From an uncultured Collinsella sp. (GTDB taxonomy: Bacteria > Actinomycetota > Coriobacteriia > Coriobacteriales > Coriobacteriaceae), in contig UQSC01000071.1 of assembly GCA_900543615.1 (NCBI GenBank), positions 1 to 9,331 on the forward strand: a stretch of 9,331 nucleotides of DNA, read 5' to 3'. How positions within the stretch are numbered: position 1 is the stretch's first letter; the number at the start of each line of letters is the position of its first letter. Below are positions 1-5,916 of the stretch, in pieces. The translations under genes and the position numbers were made by a program. The notes below the pieces were generated by a model, which saw nothing but the letters and a program-made list of their open reading frames with translations, was not told the DNA's origin and did no database searches.

Positions 1-26
1 GGCCCGTGGGTTATACCCTAAGAGCA

Positions 27-49
27 AACCACCCTTTTTAAGGGTGGTT
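27..49. terminator. Terminator-like stem-loop, 10-bp perfect stem
   Basis: Bases 27-36 pair perfectly with 40-49 (AACCACCCTT with AAGGGTGGTT), leaving a TTT loop at 37-39. No clean T-run follows on the plus strand (TTCTG). On the minus strand the stem is followed by TTTGCTCTT, so it could end transcription in either direction, most likely for a gene to the left of the window. No gene is visible to the left of it here. Confidence 0.5.
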
Positions 50-73
50 CTGATTGAGCGATATTGGGCCATC

Positions 74-135
74 TGTTGATTGGGGGCAGACTTAAATGAG
101 CGTTTTCACGCATTTAAGTCTGTCCCCAATCAACA
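74..135. repeat. 25-bp near-perfect inverted repeat, REP-like
   Basis: Left arm 74-98 and right arm 111-135 are reverse complements with one mismatch in 25 and a 12-nt loop at 99-110. The arms carry the block GGGGACAGACTTAA (left arm GGGGGCAGACTTAA) and its complement. I recognise similar GTCTGTCCCC-TTAAG palindromes as REP-type repeats mobilised by IS200-like RAYT transposases in many genomes. That assignment is inference, and no transposase is present here. The element sits about 60 bp upstream of the aminotransferase start and contains an in-frame ATG at 96, which is probably not used. Confidence 0.7.
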
Positions 136-164
136 TTACTGCGGCACTTTGCTCGGCTAAAGCG

Positions 165-170
165 TACAAT
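165..170 (+). promoter_or_regulatory. Candidate -10 element (TACAAT) for the aminotransferase gene
   Basis: TACAAT matches TATAAT at 5 of 6 positions and ends 24 nt before the start codon at 195. No convincing -35 hexamer lies 16-18 bp upstream, so this rests on the -10 alone. The same GTACAAT string recurs just upstream of the genes starting at 1545 (plus) and 3878 (minus). Confidence 0.3.
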
Positions 171-194
171 AGCGCCTATGCGAAAGGGGAACAG

Positions 195-1379
195 ATGATC
201 AACGAAACTATGTATGCTCGCGGCGCGGAAAGCTCCATCATCCGTGAGATTTTTAGCTATGGCCTTGAGCGCAAGGCGCAGATCGGTGCGGAAAACGTAT
301 TCGATTTTTCGCTGGGCAATCCGAGCGTTCCGGCGCCCGCTGCTGTGGCTGAGTCGATTAAGAAGGCCCTGGAGCTGCCGAGCGACCAGCTGCACGGCTA
401 CACGCCCGCACCGGGCCTGCCGCAATGTCGTGCCGCTGTGGCCGAATCGCTCAACCGCCGCTTTGGCACGAGCTATGAGGGCAAAGACGTATTTATGACG
501 GTGGGTGCCGCGGCTTCGCTCACCTGCACGCTCAACGCCGTTACGAACCCGGGCGACGAGGTTATTGTTATCGCCCCGTACTTTCCGGAGTATCGCGTTT
601 GGATTGAGAAGGCCGGCTGTACGTGTGTTGAGGCGCTCGCCGATGAAGATACGTTCCAGCTGAGCGTGGACAACGTGCTCAAGGCGATCAGCGATAAGAC
701 GGCGGCCGTCATCATTGACTCTCCCAACAATCCGACCGGTGCCGTATATACATGCGACACGCTGACGCGACTGGTCAATGTTCTGCGCGAGGCCAACGCT
801 CAGCGCGATCCCGAGAATCCGATTATGCTCATCTCGGATGAGCCGTACCGCGAGATTGTGTACGGTGCCGAGGTGCCTTGGGTGCCCTCGATCTACGAGC
901 ACACCATCGTGTGCTACTCGTATTCCAAGTCGCTGTCGCTGCCGGGCGAGCGCGTGGGGTGGATCTTGGTTCCCAACACCAATCCGCAGGCTGCCCGTCT
1001 GATGCCGGCTGTTGCGGGTGCTGCCCGTACGCTAGGTTTTGTATGCGCACCGGCACTCTTCCAGCGCGTAATCATCGATTGCATCGATGAGCCGAGCGAT
1101 GTCGAGGCCTATGCGCGCAACCGCACCGCGCTTACCGACGCACTAGCGGAGTACGGCTACACCTATGTTGAGCCGGATGGTGCATTCTACCTGTGGGTGA
1201 AGGCGCTGGAACCCGATGCGAATGCGTTTTGCGAGCGTGCAAAGAAGTATGAGTTGCTTGCGGTTCCCTCGGACAGCTTTGGTATGCCGGGTTGGTTCCG
1301 CCTGGGCTATTGCGTGAGTTACGAAACGATTATCAATTCGCTACCCGCTTGGAAACAGTTGGCGGACGAGTATCGTTAA
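195..1379 (+). CDS. PLP-dependent class I/II aminotransferase
   Basis: This 394-residue fold-type I aminotransferase moves an amino group from an amino acid to a 2-oxo acid using pyridoxal phosphate in the cytosol. Visible motifs are SPNNPTG at 176-182 (N179 contacts the cofactor ring), SDEPY with D215 (pyridine nitrogen), SYSKS with the Schiff-base lysine K245 followed by GERVG, and R369 in WFRLGYC, placed to bind the substrate carboxylate. The length is normal for the AspB-like subgroup. I chose ATG 195 because a purine-rich Shine-Dalgarno (AAAGGGGA, 183-190) precedes it. The in-frame ATG at 96 lies inside an inverted repeat, has no SD and would add 33 residues of non-family sequence. The gene appears monocistronic, 165 bp before the PHP gene. 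The amino-acid substrate cannot be read from the sequence; aspartate-, alanine- or aromatic-type activity is possible. The family call is firm. Confidence 0.93.
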   Translation: MINETMYARGAESSIIREIFSYGLERKAQIGAENVFDFSLGNPSVPAPAAVAESIKKALELPSDQLHGYTPAPGLPQCRAAVAESLNRRFGTSYEGKDVFMTVGAAASLTCTLNAVTNPGDEVIVIAPYFPEYRVWIEKAGCTCVEALADEDTFQLSVDNVLKAISDKTAAVIIDSPNNPTGAVYTCDTLTRLVNVLREANAQRDPENPIMLISDEPYREIVYGAEVPWVPSIYEHTIVCYSYSKSLSLPGERVGWILVPNTNPQAARLMPAVAGAARTLGFVCAPALFQRVIIDCIDEPSDVEAYARNRTALTDALAEYGYTYVEPDGAFYLWVKALEPDANAFCERAKKYELLAVPSDSFGMPGWFRLGYCVSYETIINSLPAWKQLADEYR

Positions 1380-1401
1380 AAGTAAAGCGCTCTGCCTACA
1401 A

Positions 1402-1417
1402 TGTTTTACGTGAAACG
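1402..1417. promoter_or_regulatory. parS-like 16-mer (possible ParB binding site)
   Basis: TGTTTTACGTGAAACG matches the parS consensus TGTTTCACGTGAAACA at 14 of 16 positions, keeping the central ACGTGAAAC. It begins 22 bp after the aminotransferase stop, in non-coding DNA. The two changes are at position 6 (C to T) and position 16 (A to G). ParB binding is an inference: degenerate parS sites exist in other genomes, but whether this one is bound is unknown. Confidence 0.35.
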
Positions 1418-1444
1418 GGGTTTGGTGTTAAGCCAGACCCCGTT
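1414..1444. terminator. Stem-loop after the aminotransferase gene, no T-run
   Basis: AACGGGGT (1414-1421) pairs perfectly with ACCCCGTT (1437-1444). An inner TGG/CCA pairing (1423-1425 with 1433-1435) extends the stem to about 11 bp around a short loop. A T-run is missing on the plus side (GTCATG follows), so it is either a weak terminator for the aminotransferase gene or an mRNA-stabilising hairpin. Its left arm overlaps the last four bases of the parS-like site. Confidence 0.4.
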
Positions 1445-1501
1445 GTCATGGACGTTGTGTCTTTGGGATGGAGTGGTTTTACGACTATCGAAGGCTATGC
1501 G

Positions 1502-1507
1502 TACAAT
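1502..1507 (+). promoter_or_regulatory. Candidate -10 element (TACAAT) for the PHP gene
   Basis: TACAAT occurs 37 nt before the ATG at 1545, in the context GCGTACAAT that is also found before the aminotransferase gene. A poor -35 (TTACGA, 1479-1484) sits 17 bp upstream. Transcription would start near 1514. Confidence 0.3.
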
Positions 1508-1544
1508 GAATATAAGCGACGGCCGTGCCAGATAAGGAGACCTG

Positions 1545-2366
1545 ATGCCCTACCTGCTTTCTTGTGACATTCATACCCATACGATATTCTCTGCGCATGC
1601 GTATTCGACCATTGAGGAGAATGTGTACTGGGCGGCAGAGCGTGGCCTGCAGGTGCTCGGATCTGCCGACCATCTGAGCTCTATGGTTACGGCTTGCCCC
1701 AATGACCTGCGCAGTTACCAATTCTTTATCAACCAGGATATCTGGCCGCGCATTTGGAGCGGCGTGCTGGTGCTGCGTGGTGCCGAGGCCGATATCGTTT
1801 CGCTGGACGGAAGCCTGTTTGGCGAGGACACTCCTGTCACGCTCGATATCGCCGGCGATTCGTACAGCCGTCAGCATTCACTGTTCGATTTGGTTACGCG
1901 TAATTTGGATTATTTGGTTGCAAGCGTGCATAATCCGCAGATTGCTGAGGGCGCGACGCTGGCCCAGACGACCGAGATGTATATCAATGCCCTGGAGCAC
2001 CCCAAGGTGTTCATGCTGGGTCACACGGGGCGTTCGGGCGTGCCGTTCGATATCGACGAGGTGCTGTTGGCAGCTAAGGCTAAGCACAAGATTATCGAGA
2101 TCAACAACCATAGTCTTGAACACGGTATCGACACTGAGCATTGGGTCGTATGCCGCAAGATCGCCGAGCGCTGCGCCGAGCTGGGCGTGGGCATTGGCGT
2201 TTCGACCGATGCGCACATTGGCATGGCAATTGGTAAGCTCGATCACGCGCGCAAGATGCTCGACGAGATTCACTTCCCGTTGGATCTGATCGTGACGCGC
2301 GATCGCGAGACGCTGCTGCGCGAGATGGCGGCAGCCGGCGTGTGCGACCTGCGCAAGGGGATGTAG
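1545..2366 (+). CDS. PHP-domain metal-dependent phosphatase, YcdX-type
   Basis: This 273-residue protein is a polymerase-and-histidinol-phosphatase (PHP) domain phosphoesterase of the YcdX type. These cytosolic enzymes use a trinuclear metal (zinc) centre to hydrolyse phosphomonoesters. All nine metal ligands known from E. coli YcdX can be placed: H10 and H12 (DIHTHT), H18 (AHAYST), H43 (ADH), E81 (RGAEAD), H129 (SVHNP), H160 (GHTGR), D222 and H224 (STDAH). Other shared blocks are FINQDIWPR near 61-69 and IEINNHS near 184-190. Compared with the 245-residue E. coli protein it has an insert of about 20 residues around 88-112. ATG 1545 follows AAGGAG at 1534-1539 with 5-nt spacing. The natural substrate is not deducible. 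The annotation 'histidinol-phosphatase', sometimes given to such proteins, is not supported: no other his genes are nearby and the YcdX motifs fit better. Confidence 0.92.
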   Translation: MPYLLSCDIHTHTIFSAHAYSTIEENVYWAAERGLQVLGSADHLSSMVTACPNDLRSYQFFINQDIWPRIWSGVLVLRGAEADIVSLDGSLFGEDTPVTLDIAGDSYSRQHSLFDLVTRNLDYLVASVHNPQIAEGATLAQTTEMYINALEHPKVFMLGHTGRSGVPFDIDEVLLAAKAKHKIIEINNHSLEHGIDTEHWVVCRKIAERCAELGVGIGVSTDAHIGMAIGKLDHARKMLDEIHFPLDLIVTRDRETLLREMAAAGVCDLRKGM

Positions 2367-2386
2367 CGGAGTTTATAAACCAAGCG

Positions 2387-2421
2387 AAGGGGGGCGGCCC
2401 AGATGGGTCGCCCCCTTTCTT
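2387..2421 (+). terminator. Rho-independent terminator between convergent genes
   Basis: Bases 2387-2400 pair with 2405-2418 in a 14-bp stem with two G-T wobbles and an AGAT loop, followed by TTTCTT on the plus strand. It begins 21 bp after the PHP stop codon and ends 12 bp before the stop of the converging methyltransferase gene. The minus-strand tail (CCTTCGC) is poorer, so its main job is to end the PHP transcript, with possible function in both directions. Confidence 0.85.
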
Positions 2422-2432
2422 GTGCCAGTGGA

Positions 2433-3878
2433 TTAGCGGCGCTCGAGGACCGCTACGGTTTCGGTGTGGTCGGTGTGAGGGAACATGTCGACCGGCGTGA
2501 TCTTGAGCAGGCGATAGCCTCCGTCGAGGAGCTGGTGCAGGTCGCGCTCTTGGGTCACGGGGTTGCAGCTGATATAGGTGATGCGGCGCGGCTTAAGTGC
2601 GCAGGCGGCCTCAAGAAACTCGGGCGTTGAGCCGGCGCGCGGCGGGTCGATGGAAAGGACGTCGACGCGCTCGTTGTTATCGGCGGCATCCAGGATGTAA
2701 TCGGTGGCGTCGTCGGCCATAAACCAAGCGCTGCGGGTGAGGCCGTTGAGCTCGGCATTGCGACGTGCATCGGCAATGCCCGCCGGGTTGCGCTCCACGC
2801 CGAGCAGCATAATGCCGACGCTCTTGTCCTGGGCGGCTTTGGCTGCGCACAGGCCGATAGTTCCGCTACCGCAATAGGCATCCATGAGTACGTCGCCCTG
2901 CTGCAGGTCCATGCCGTCAATCGCGAGCTGATAGAGCAGCTCGGTCTGCTGCGGGTTGGTCTGATAAAACGCGGTGGGGGAGATGTCGAATTCGCAGCCG
3001 AGCAACTGATCGCGCATGCATTCGGCGCCATAGACGATACGAGTCTCCTCGCCCAAGATGGCATTGCCGGGGCGACCGTTGATGTTTTGGGCGACGGTGA
3101 CGATATGCGAATCGAGTGCGGCGACAGCCTCAAAGAACTCCTGCGCATGCGGTAGGTCGCGCTGAGCGGTCACGAGGGTGACCATGATCTGGTCGGTACG
3201 CCAACCGCAGCGAACGATGGCATAGCGAAGCAAGCCCAGGTGCTTGTCCTCGTTAAAGGCGGGAATGTGCAGGCGCTCAGCCTCACGCGCGATGCCGTTA
3301 AGAATCTGTCGGGCGCCCGGTGCCTCGACGGGGCATTCGGGAACAGCAACGATTCTGTGCGTGCCGCGCTCAAAGAAACCGCAACGGACAGCGCCCTCCT
3401 TACCGGGAGCAAAGGGAGTGGCGGCCTTATGGCGAAAACCGCGCGGCGCAGGATATTTGCCCGGGTCGCCCAGGGTGACACCCATGCCACGAATAGGATC
3501 TACAGCAATGCCCTCACGCTCACAAAGCGAAGCAAAAAGCTCCTCCATAGCAGCCTGCTTGGCGGCGAGCTGCTTCTTATAAGGACGATTGAGCGCCGTA
3601 CACCCACCGCAAGCTTTCATGATGGAACAAGGAGACTTGGAATCAACGGCCTTACGCGCAGACGAAACCGGATTCTTATACGGGCGCTTGGAGCGAGTCT
3701 GAGATGCCTTATCCTCGTTCCGACGAGAGCCGGGACGCTTGGCCTTAGCCTTGCCCTTAGCCGATTTGCTTTTTGCAGCTTTAGAAGACTTGGATTTCGT
3801 AGAAGATTTCTCCTCCGACCCCTCAGCTGCTTCGATCAAAGCACGACGAGCCTTACGCTCCGCACGAGATTCTGCCAT
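2433..3878 (-). CDS. 23S rRNA (uracil-C5)-methyltransferase, RlmD/RumA family
   Basis: This 481-residue SAM-dependent RNA methyltransferase of the TrmA/RlmCD superfamily is predicted to make 5-methyluridine in 23S rRNA (RlmD-type U1939, or the equivalent RlmCD activity). An iron-sulfur site is formed by C84, C90, C93 (CxxxxxCGGC) and C182 (VPECP). The SAM-binding loop is DAYCGSGTIG at 333-342, and DPPRAG follows at 411-416. The catalytic cysteine is C438 in ISCNP, and the general base E473 lies in HTDHTE. Residues 1-80 are an unusual Lys/Ser/Ala/Arg-rich, probably disordered tail that replaces the usual N-terminal TRAM (OB-fold) domain; I see no TRAM pattern. The ATG at 3878 is preceded by GTGGAG on the minus strand, 7 nt upstream. 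The gene stands alone, convergent with the PHP gene and divergent from the ABC operon. The family is certain; the exact uridine (747, 1939 or both) is not. Confidence 0.93.
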   Translation of the reverse strand: MAESRAERKARRALIEAAEGSEEKSSTKSKSSKAAKSKSAKGKAKAKRPGSRRNEDKASQTRSKRPYKNPVSSARKAVDSKSPCSIMKACGGCTALNRPYKKQLAAKQAAMEELFASLCEREGIAVDPIRGMGVTLGDPGKYPAPRGFRHKAATPFAPGKEGAVRCGFFERGTHRIVAVPECPVEAPGARQILNGIAREAERLHIPAFNEDKHLGLLRYAIVRCGWRTDQIMVTLVTAQRDLPHAQEFFEAVAALDSHIVTVAQNINGRPGNAILGEETRIVYGAECMRDQLLGCEFDISPTAFYQTNPQQTELLYQLAIDGMDLQQGDVLMDAYCGSGTIGLCAAKAAQDKSVGIMLLGVERNPAGIADARRNAELNGLTRSAWFMADDATDYILDAADNNERVDVLSIDPPRAGSTPEFLEAACALKPRRITYISCNPVTQERDLHQLLDGGYRLLKITPVDMFPHTDHTETVAVLERR

Positions 3879-3917
3879 GAATTAACTCCACTAATTTATA
3901 AATTGAAATCTGAAAGC

Positions 3918-3923
3918 ATTGTA
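3918..3923 (-). promoter_or_regulatory. Candidate -10 element for the rRNA methyltransferase gene
   Basis: Read on the minus strand, this is TACAAT within GGTACAATGC, 39 nt before the start codon at 3878. No good -35 is seen at 16-18 bp. It is the third GTACAAT just upstream of a gene in this window. Confidence 0.3.
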
Positions 3924-3982
3924 CCGTGCCAAGCCAACGGGCGATATGCAAGCGCCCATTTCATGCCAGTGATAAGTTCAAC

Positions 3983-4140
3983 GATGTCTGCCCGGCATGG
4001 GCGGGGAGCGGCGCGCAATTAAGTTTATCGCGAGTTCCGCACGCAAAGGAAAGCACTTAACGTGCTTTCCGTCTTGCGCAGGACTGTAGAGCAGGAAACT
4101 TAATTACGCGCCGCTCCCCGCCCACACCGGGCAAACCATC
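3983..4140. repeat. 158-bp imperfect palindrome with 38-bp arms
   Basis: Arms 3989-4026 and 4096-4133 are reverse complements with 3 mismatches in 38, all C opposite A. GATG/CATC (3983-3986 with 4137-4140) extends the fold outward past a small internal loop. The 69-bp middle holds a second hairpin: 4048-4056 pairs perfectly with 4062-4070 (GGAAAGCAC with GTGCTTTCC) and CGCAA/TTGCG (4042-4046 with 4074-4078) extends it. The structure fills much of the 349-bp gap (3879-4227) between divergent genes, which I see no gene in. The right end lies just before the transporter promoter. No flanking target-site duplication is obvious. It may be a MITE-like repeat, a cruciform or regulatory site, or an RNA if transcribed. 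Confidence 0.8.
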
Positions 4141-4142
4141 CC

Positions 4143-4171
4143 TTGTACTTTATCAAGGTAGAGTGTATGAT
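4143..4171 (+). promoter_or_regulatory. Candidate promoter of the ABC transporter operon
   Basis: TTGTAC (4143-4148) and TATGAT (4166-4171) are separated by exactly 17 bp, giving an expected start near 4178 and a leader of about 50 nt. The -35 matches poorly beyond TTG. A short dyad CCTTG-8nt-CAAGG (4141-4145 with 4154-4158) overlaps the -35 and spacer and could be an operator. Confidence 0.45.
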
Positions 4172-4189
4172 TCTGAACGTTACATGACT

Positions 4190-4209
4190 CACTTTACCTA
4201 ACTAAAGTG
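4190..4209. promoter_or_regulatory. 7-bp dyad in the operon leader
   Basis: CACTTTA (4190-4196) and TAAAGTG (4203-4209) form a perfect inverted repeat around a 6-nt spacer, ending 5 bp before the Shine-Dalgarno of the binding-protein gene (AAGGGGG, 4215-4221). It could be a repressor operator or a small RNA hairpin affecting ribosome access. No known box is recognised. Confidence 0.35.
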
Positions 4210-4227
4210 CCATCAAGGGGGAATACC

Positions 4228-5088
4228 ATGAATACCGATATGTCTCGTCGTCAGTTTGTTGGTCTAGCCGGCTCGCTTGCCACGGTGCTTGGCCTTGGTC
4301 TTGTCGGTTGCGGCGGTGGTGCCGGCAAGGGCTCCGCTGCTGGCTCTGCCGCGGCCAAGGATGTGAAGGGCGCTGCGGAGTCCAAGAAGCTCGTGGTGGG
4401 CTTTGATAAGTCCTATCCTCCGTACGGCTTTGTGGGCGACGATGGCGAGTACACCGGCTTTGATCTCGATCTTGCCAAGGCTGTTGCCGATAAGCAGGGC
4501 TGGGAGGTCAAATACGAGGCCATCGATTGGGATGCCAAGGACACGCTGCTCAACTCCGGCGCCATCAACTGCATCTGGAACGGCTTTACCATGGAGGGTC
4601 GCGAGGACGACTACACGTTCTCCGAGCCGTACATGCTCAACGAGCAGGTGCTGGTGGTAAAGAAGGATGCGGGCATCAAGAGCTGGGACGATCTTGCCGG
4701 CAAGACCGTGATTACCCAGACCGATTCCGCTGCGCAGGATGTGCTCGAGGGTGACCAGAAGGATCTGGCGGCGACGTTTGCCACGCTCGACACGATCGGC
4801 GAGTACAACACGGCCTTTATGCAGCTCGAGAGCGGCGCGGTCGATGCCGTGGCTTGCGACCTTTCGATTGCCCAGTATCAGCTTGCCGCCAAGCCCGATG
4901 CTTATACGCAGCTTGATGAGCCGCTGTCCAGCGAGCACTACGCCGTCGGCTTTAAGAAGGGGGACACCAAGTCGGCCGACGCCGTGACCGAGTCGCTCAA
5001 GGCACTCTATGAGGACGGCACGGTCAAGGACCTGTGCGACAAGTACGCGAGCTACGGCCTGTCCTTCGACAACTGGGTTCTCAAATAG
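4228..5088 (+). CDS. Amino acid ABC transporter substrate-binding lipoprotein
   Basis: This 286-residue family 3 extracellular solute-binding protein captures an amino acid outside the membrane and hands it to the permease encoded next. The N-terminus has a twin-arginine motif (SRRQFVG, residues 6-12), a hydrophobic stretch and the lipobox LVGC, with C28 as the lipidated cysteine. A Gly/Ala/Lys-rich linker (29-52) leads into the two-lobed domain that starts at KKLVVGFD (53-60). Likely ligand contacts are R125 in GFTMEGRE (substrate carboxylate) and D211 in VACDLS (substrate amino group), both standard for polar amino acid binders. ATG 4228 was chosen for the AAGGGGG Shine-Dalgarno at 4215-4221; the upstream in-frame ATG at 4207 has none and would push the signal peptide inward. 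The ligand (glutamine, arginine, cystine or another) cannot be told from the sequence. The last codons and stop form one end of a large palindrome. Confidence 0.93.
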   Translation: MNTDMSRRQFVGLAGSLATVLGLGLVGCGGGAGKGSAAGSAAAKDVKGAAESKKLVVGFDKSYPPYGFVGDDGEYTGFDLDLAKAVADKQGWEVKYEAIDWDAKDTLLNSGAINCIWNGFTMEGREDDYTFSEPYMLNEQVLVVKKDAGIKSWDDLAGKTVITQTDSAAQDVLEGDQKDLAATFATLDTIGEYNTAFMQLESGAVDAVACDLSIAQYQLAAKPDAYTQLDEPLSSEHYAVGFKKGDTKSADAVTESLKALYEDGTVKDLCDKYASYGLSFDNWVLK

Positions 5089-5188
5089 CCACAGCACCCA
5101 ACCTTGCGGCTCCAACCCTCCTCGCGTACCAAAGTACGCTTCGTCGGGCTTGTCGCTCGCAATCTTGGGCACTGTGCCTATTTGAGAA
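5078..5188. repeat. Long imperfect hairpin between binding-protein and permease genes
   Basis: The outer stem pairs 5078-5088 perfectly with 5178-5188 (11 bp). It includes the last two codons and TAG stop of the binding-protein gene. Inward come 5-bp helices (5090-5094 with 5172-5176; 5097-5101 with 5165-5169; 5104-5108 with 5158-5162), separated by symmetric internal loops of 1, 2 and 2 nt. The tip is GCGTAC-CAAA-GTACGC (5124-5139). No T-run follows. The fold occupies most of the 139-bp gap. By analogy with REP hairpins after malE in E. coli, it could protect the upstream mRNA and lower downstream expression; that role is inferred. Confidence 0.75.
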
Positions 5189-5227
5189 TAAGATCAGCCG
5201 TTCTGTTGCTGCGAAGGAGAAGGTAGG

Positions 5228-5881
5228 TTGTCTATTCAGGTCATGATGCAGATGCTTGGCCAGGGATTCTTGGTCAGTTTGCAGTTGTTTGTGCTGACAC
5301 TGCTGGGGTCGATTCCGCTGGGAATCCCCGTGGCGTTTATGCGCATGAGCAAAATCGCGCCGCTTCGCTGGATTGCGCGCATCTATATCTCGGTCATGCG
5401 TGGCACGCCGCTCATGCTGCAGATGTTTGCCATCTACTTTGCCCCGTACTACGTGTTTGGCATTTCGCTCACGCCCGATTCCAAGTGGACGGCGTGCGTC
5501 GTAGCGTTCATCATCAACTACGCCGGTTACTTTGCCGAGATCTATCGCTCGGGCTTGCAGTCCATTCCGCGCGGTCAATACGAGGCAGCCGAGGTACTGG
5601 GCTATTCGCGCATGCAGACGTTTCTGTATATCGTGATGCCGCAGGTTGCCAAGCGCATTTTGCCGGCGATGGGCAACGAGATCATCACGCTGGTCAAGGA
5701 TACGTCGCTGGCGTTTGCCATCGGCGTGGGCGAGATGTTCTCGACGGCCAAGGCGCTGGTCGCCTCGCAGGTGAGCATGGTGCCGTTTGCGATCGCGGCG
5801 CTGATTTACTGGGTCTTTAACTTTGTGGTCGAGATGCTGCTGGGCGCCGCCGAAAAGAAGCTGGACTATTATCATGACTAG
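5228..5881 (+). CDS. Amino acid ABC transporter permease, HisMQ/GlnP type
   Basis: This 217-residue inner-membrane permease forms the channel of the importer, probably as a homodimer because only one permease gene is present. Hydrophobic segments appear near 14-37, 53-77, 88-106, 154-175 and 186-207. MRGTPLMLQ (57-65) is typical of the polar amino acid permease family. The EAA loop that docks on the ATPase is YEAAEVLGYSRMQTF (118-132), closing with VMPQ. The start is taken as TTG 5228, which follows AAGGAGAAGG (5214-5223) at good spacing. ATG 5243 or 5246 would remove only 5 or 6 residues and has a worse ribosome site. The gene follows the binding-protein gene by 139 bp instead of the usual few bases; that gap holds a large hairpin. 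Confidence 0.92.
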   Translation: MSIQVMMQMLGQGFLVSLQLFVLTLLGSIPLGIPVAFMRMSKIAPLRWIARIYISVMRGTPLMLQMFAIYFAPYYVFGISLTPDSKWTACVVAFIINYAGYFAEIYRSGLQSIPRGQYEAAEVLGYSRMQTFLYIVMPQVAKRILPAMGNEIITLVKDTSLAFAIGVGEMFSTAKALVASQVSMVPFAIAALIYWVFNFVVEMLLGAAEKKLDYYHD

Positions 5882-5886
5882 ATCGT

Positions 5887-5910
5887 TCCGCCGTTCTAAC
5901 GAACGGCGGA
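5887..5910. repeat. 10-bp perfect stem-loop just after the permease stop
   Basis: TCCGCCGTTC (5887-5896) pairs perfectly with GAACGGCGGA (5901-5910) around a TAAC loop, starting 5 bp after the permease stop. No T-run follows (CTGCTCG), so full termination is unlikely and would cut off the ATPase gene. It may act as a 3'-end stabiliser or a partial terminator. Confidence 0.65.
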
Positions 5911-5916
5911 CTGCTC

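Noticed and set aside
96..194. N-terminal extension of the aminotransferase from ATG 96
   Set aside because: The ATG lies in the left arm of an inverted repeat, has no Shine-Dalgarno, and the added residues do not resemble the family. ATG 195 has a good ribosome site.
3240..4022. Plus-strand open frame of 260 codons
   Set aside because: It is antisense to the rRNA methyltransferase and ends inside the palindrome; no family features.
3983..4140. Reading the large palindrome as a CRISPR unit or a simple terminator
   Set aside because: There are no direct repeats with spacers, and it lies between divergent gene starts without a T-run after the main stem.
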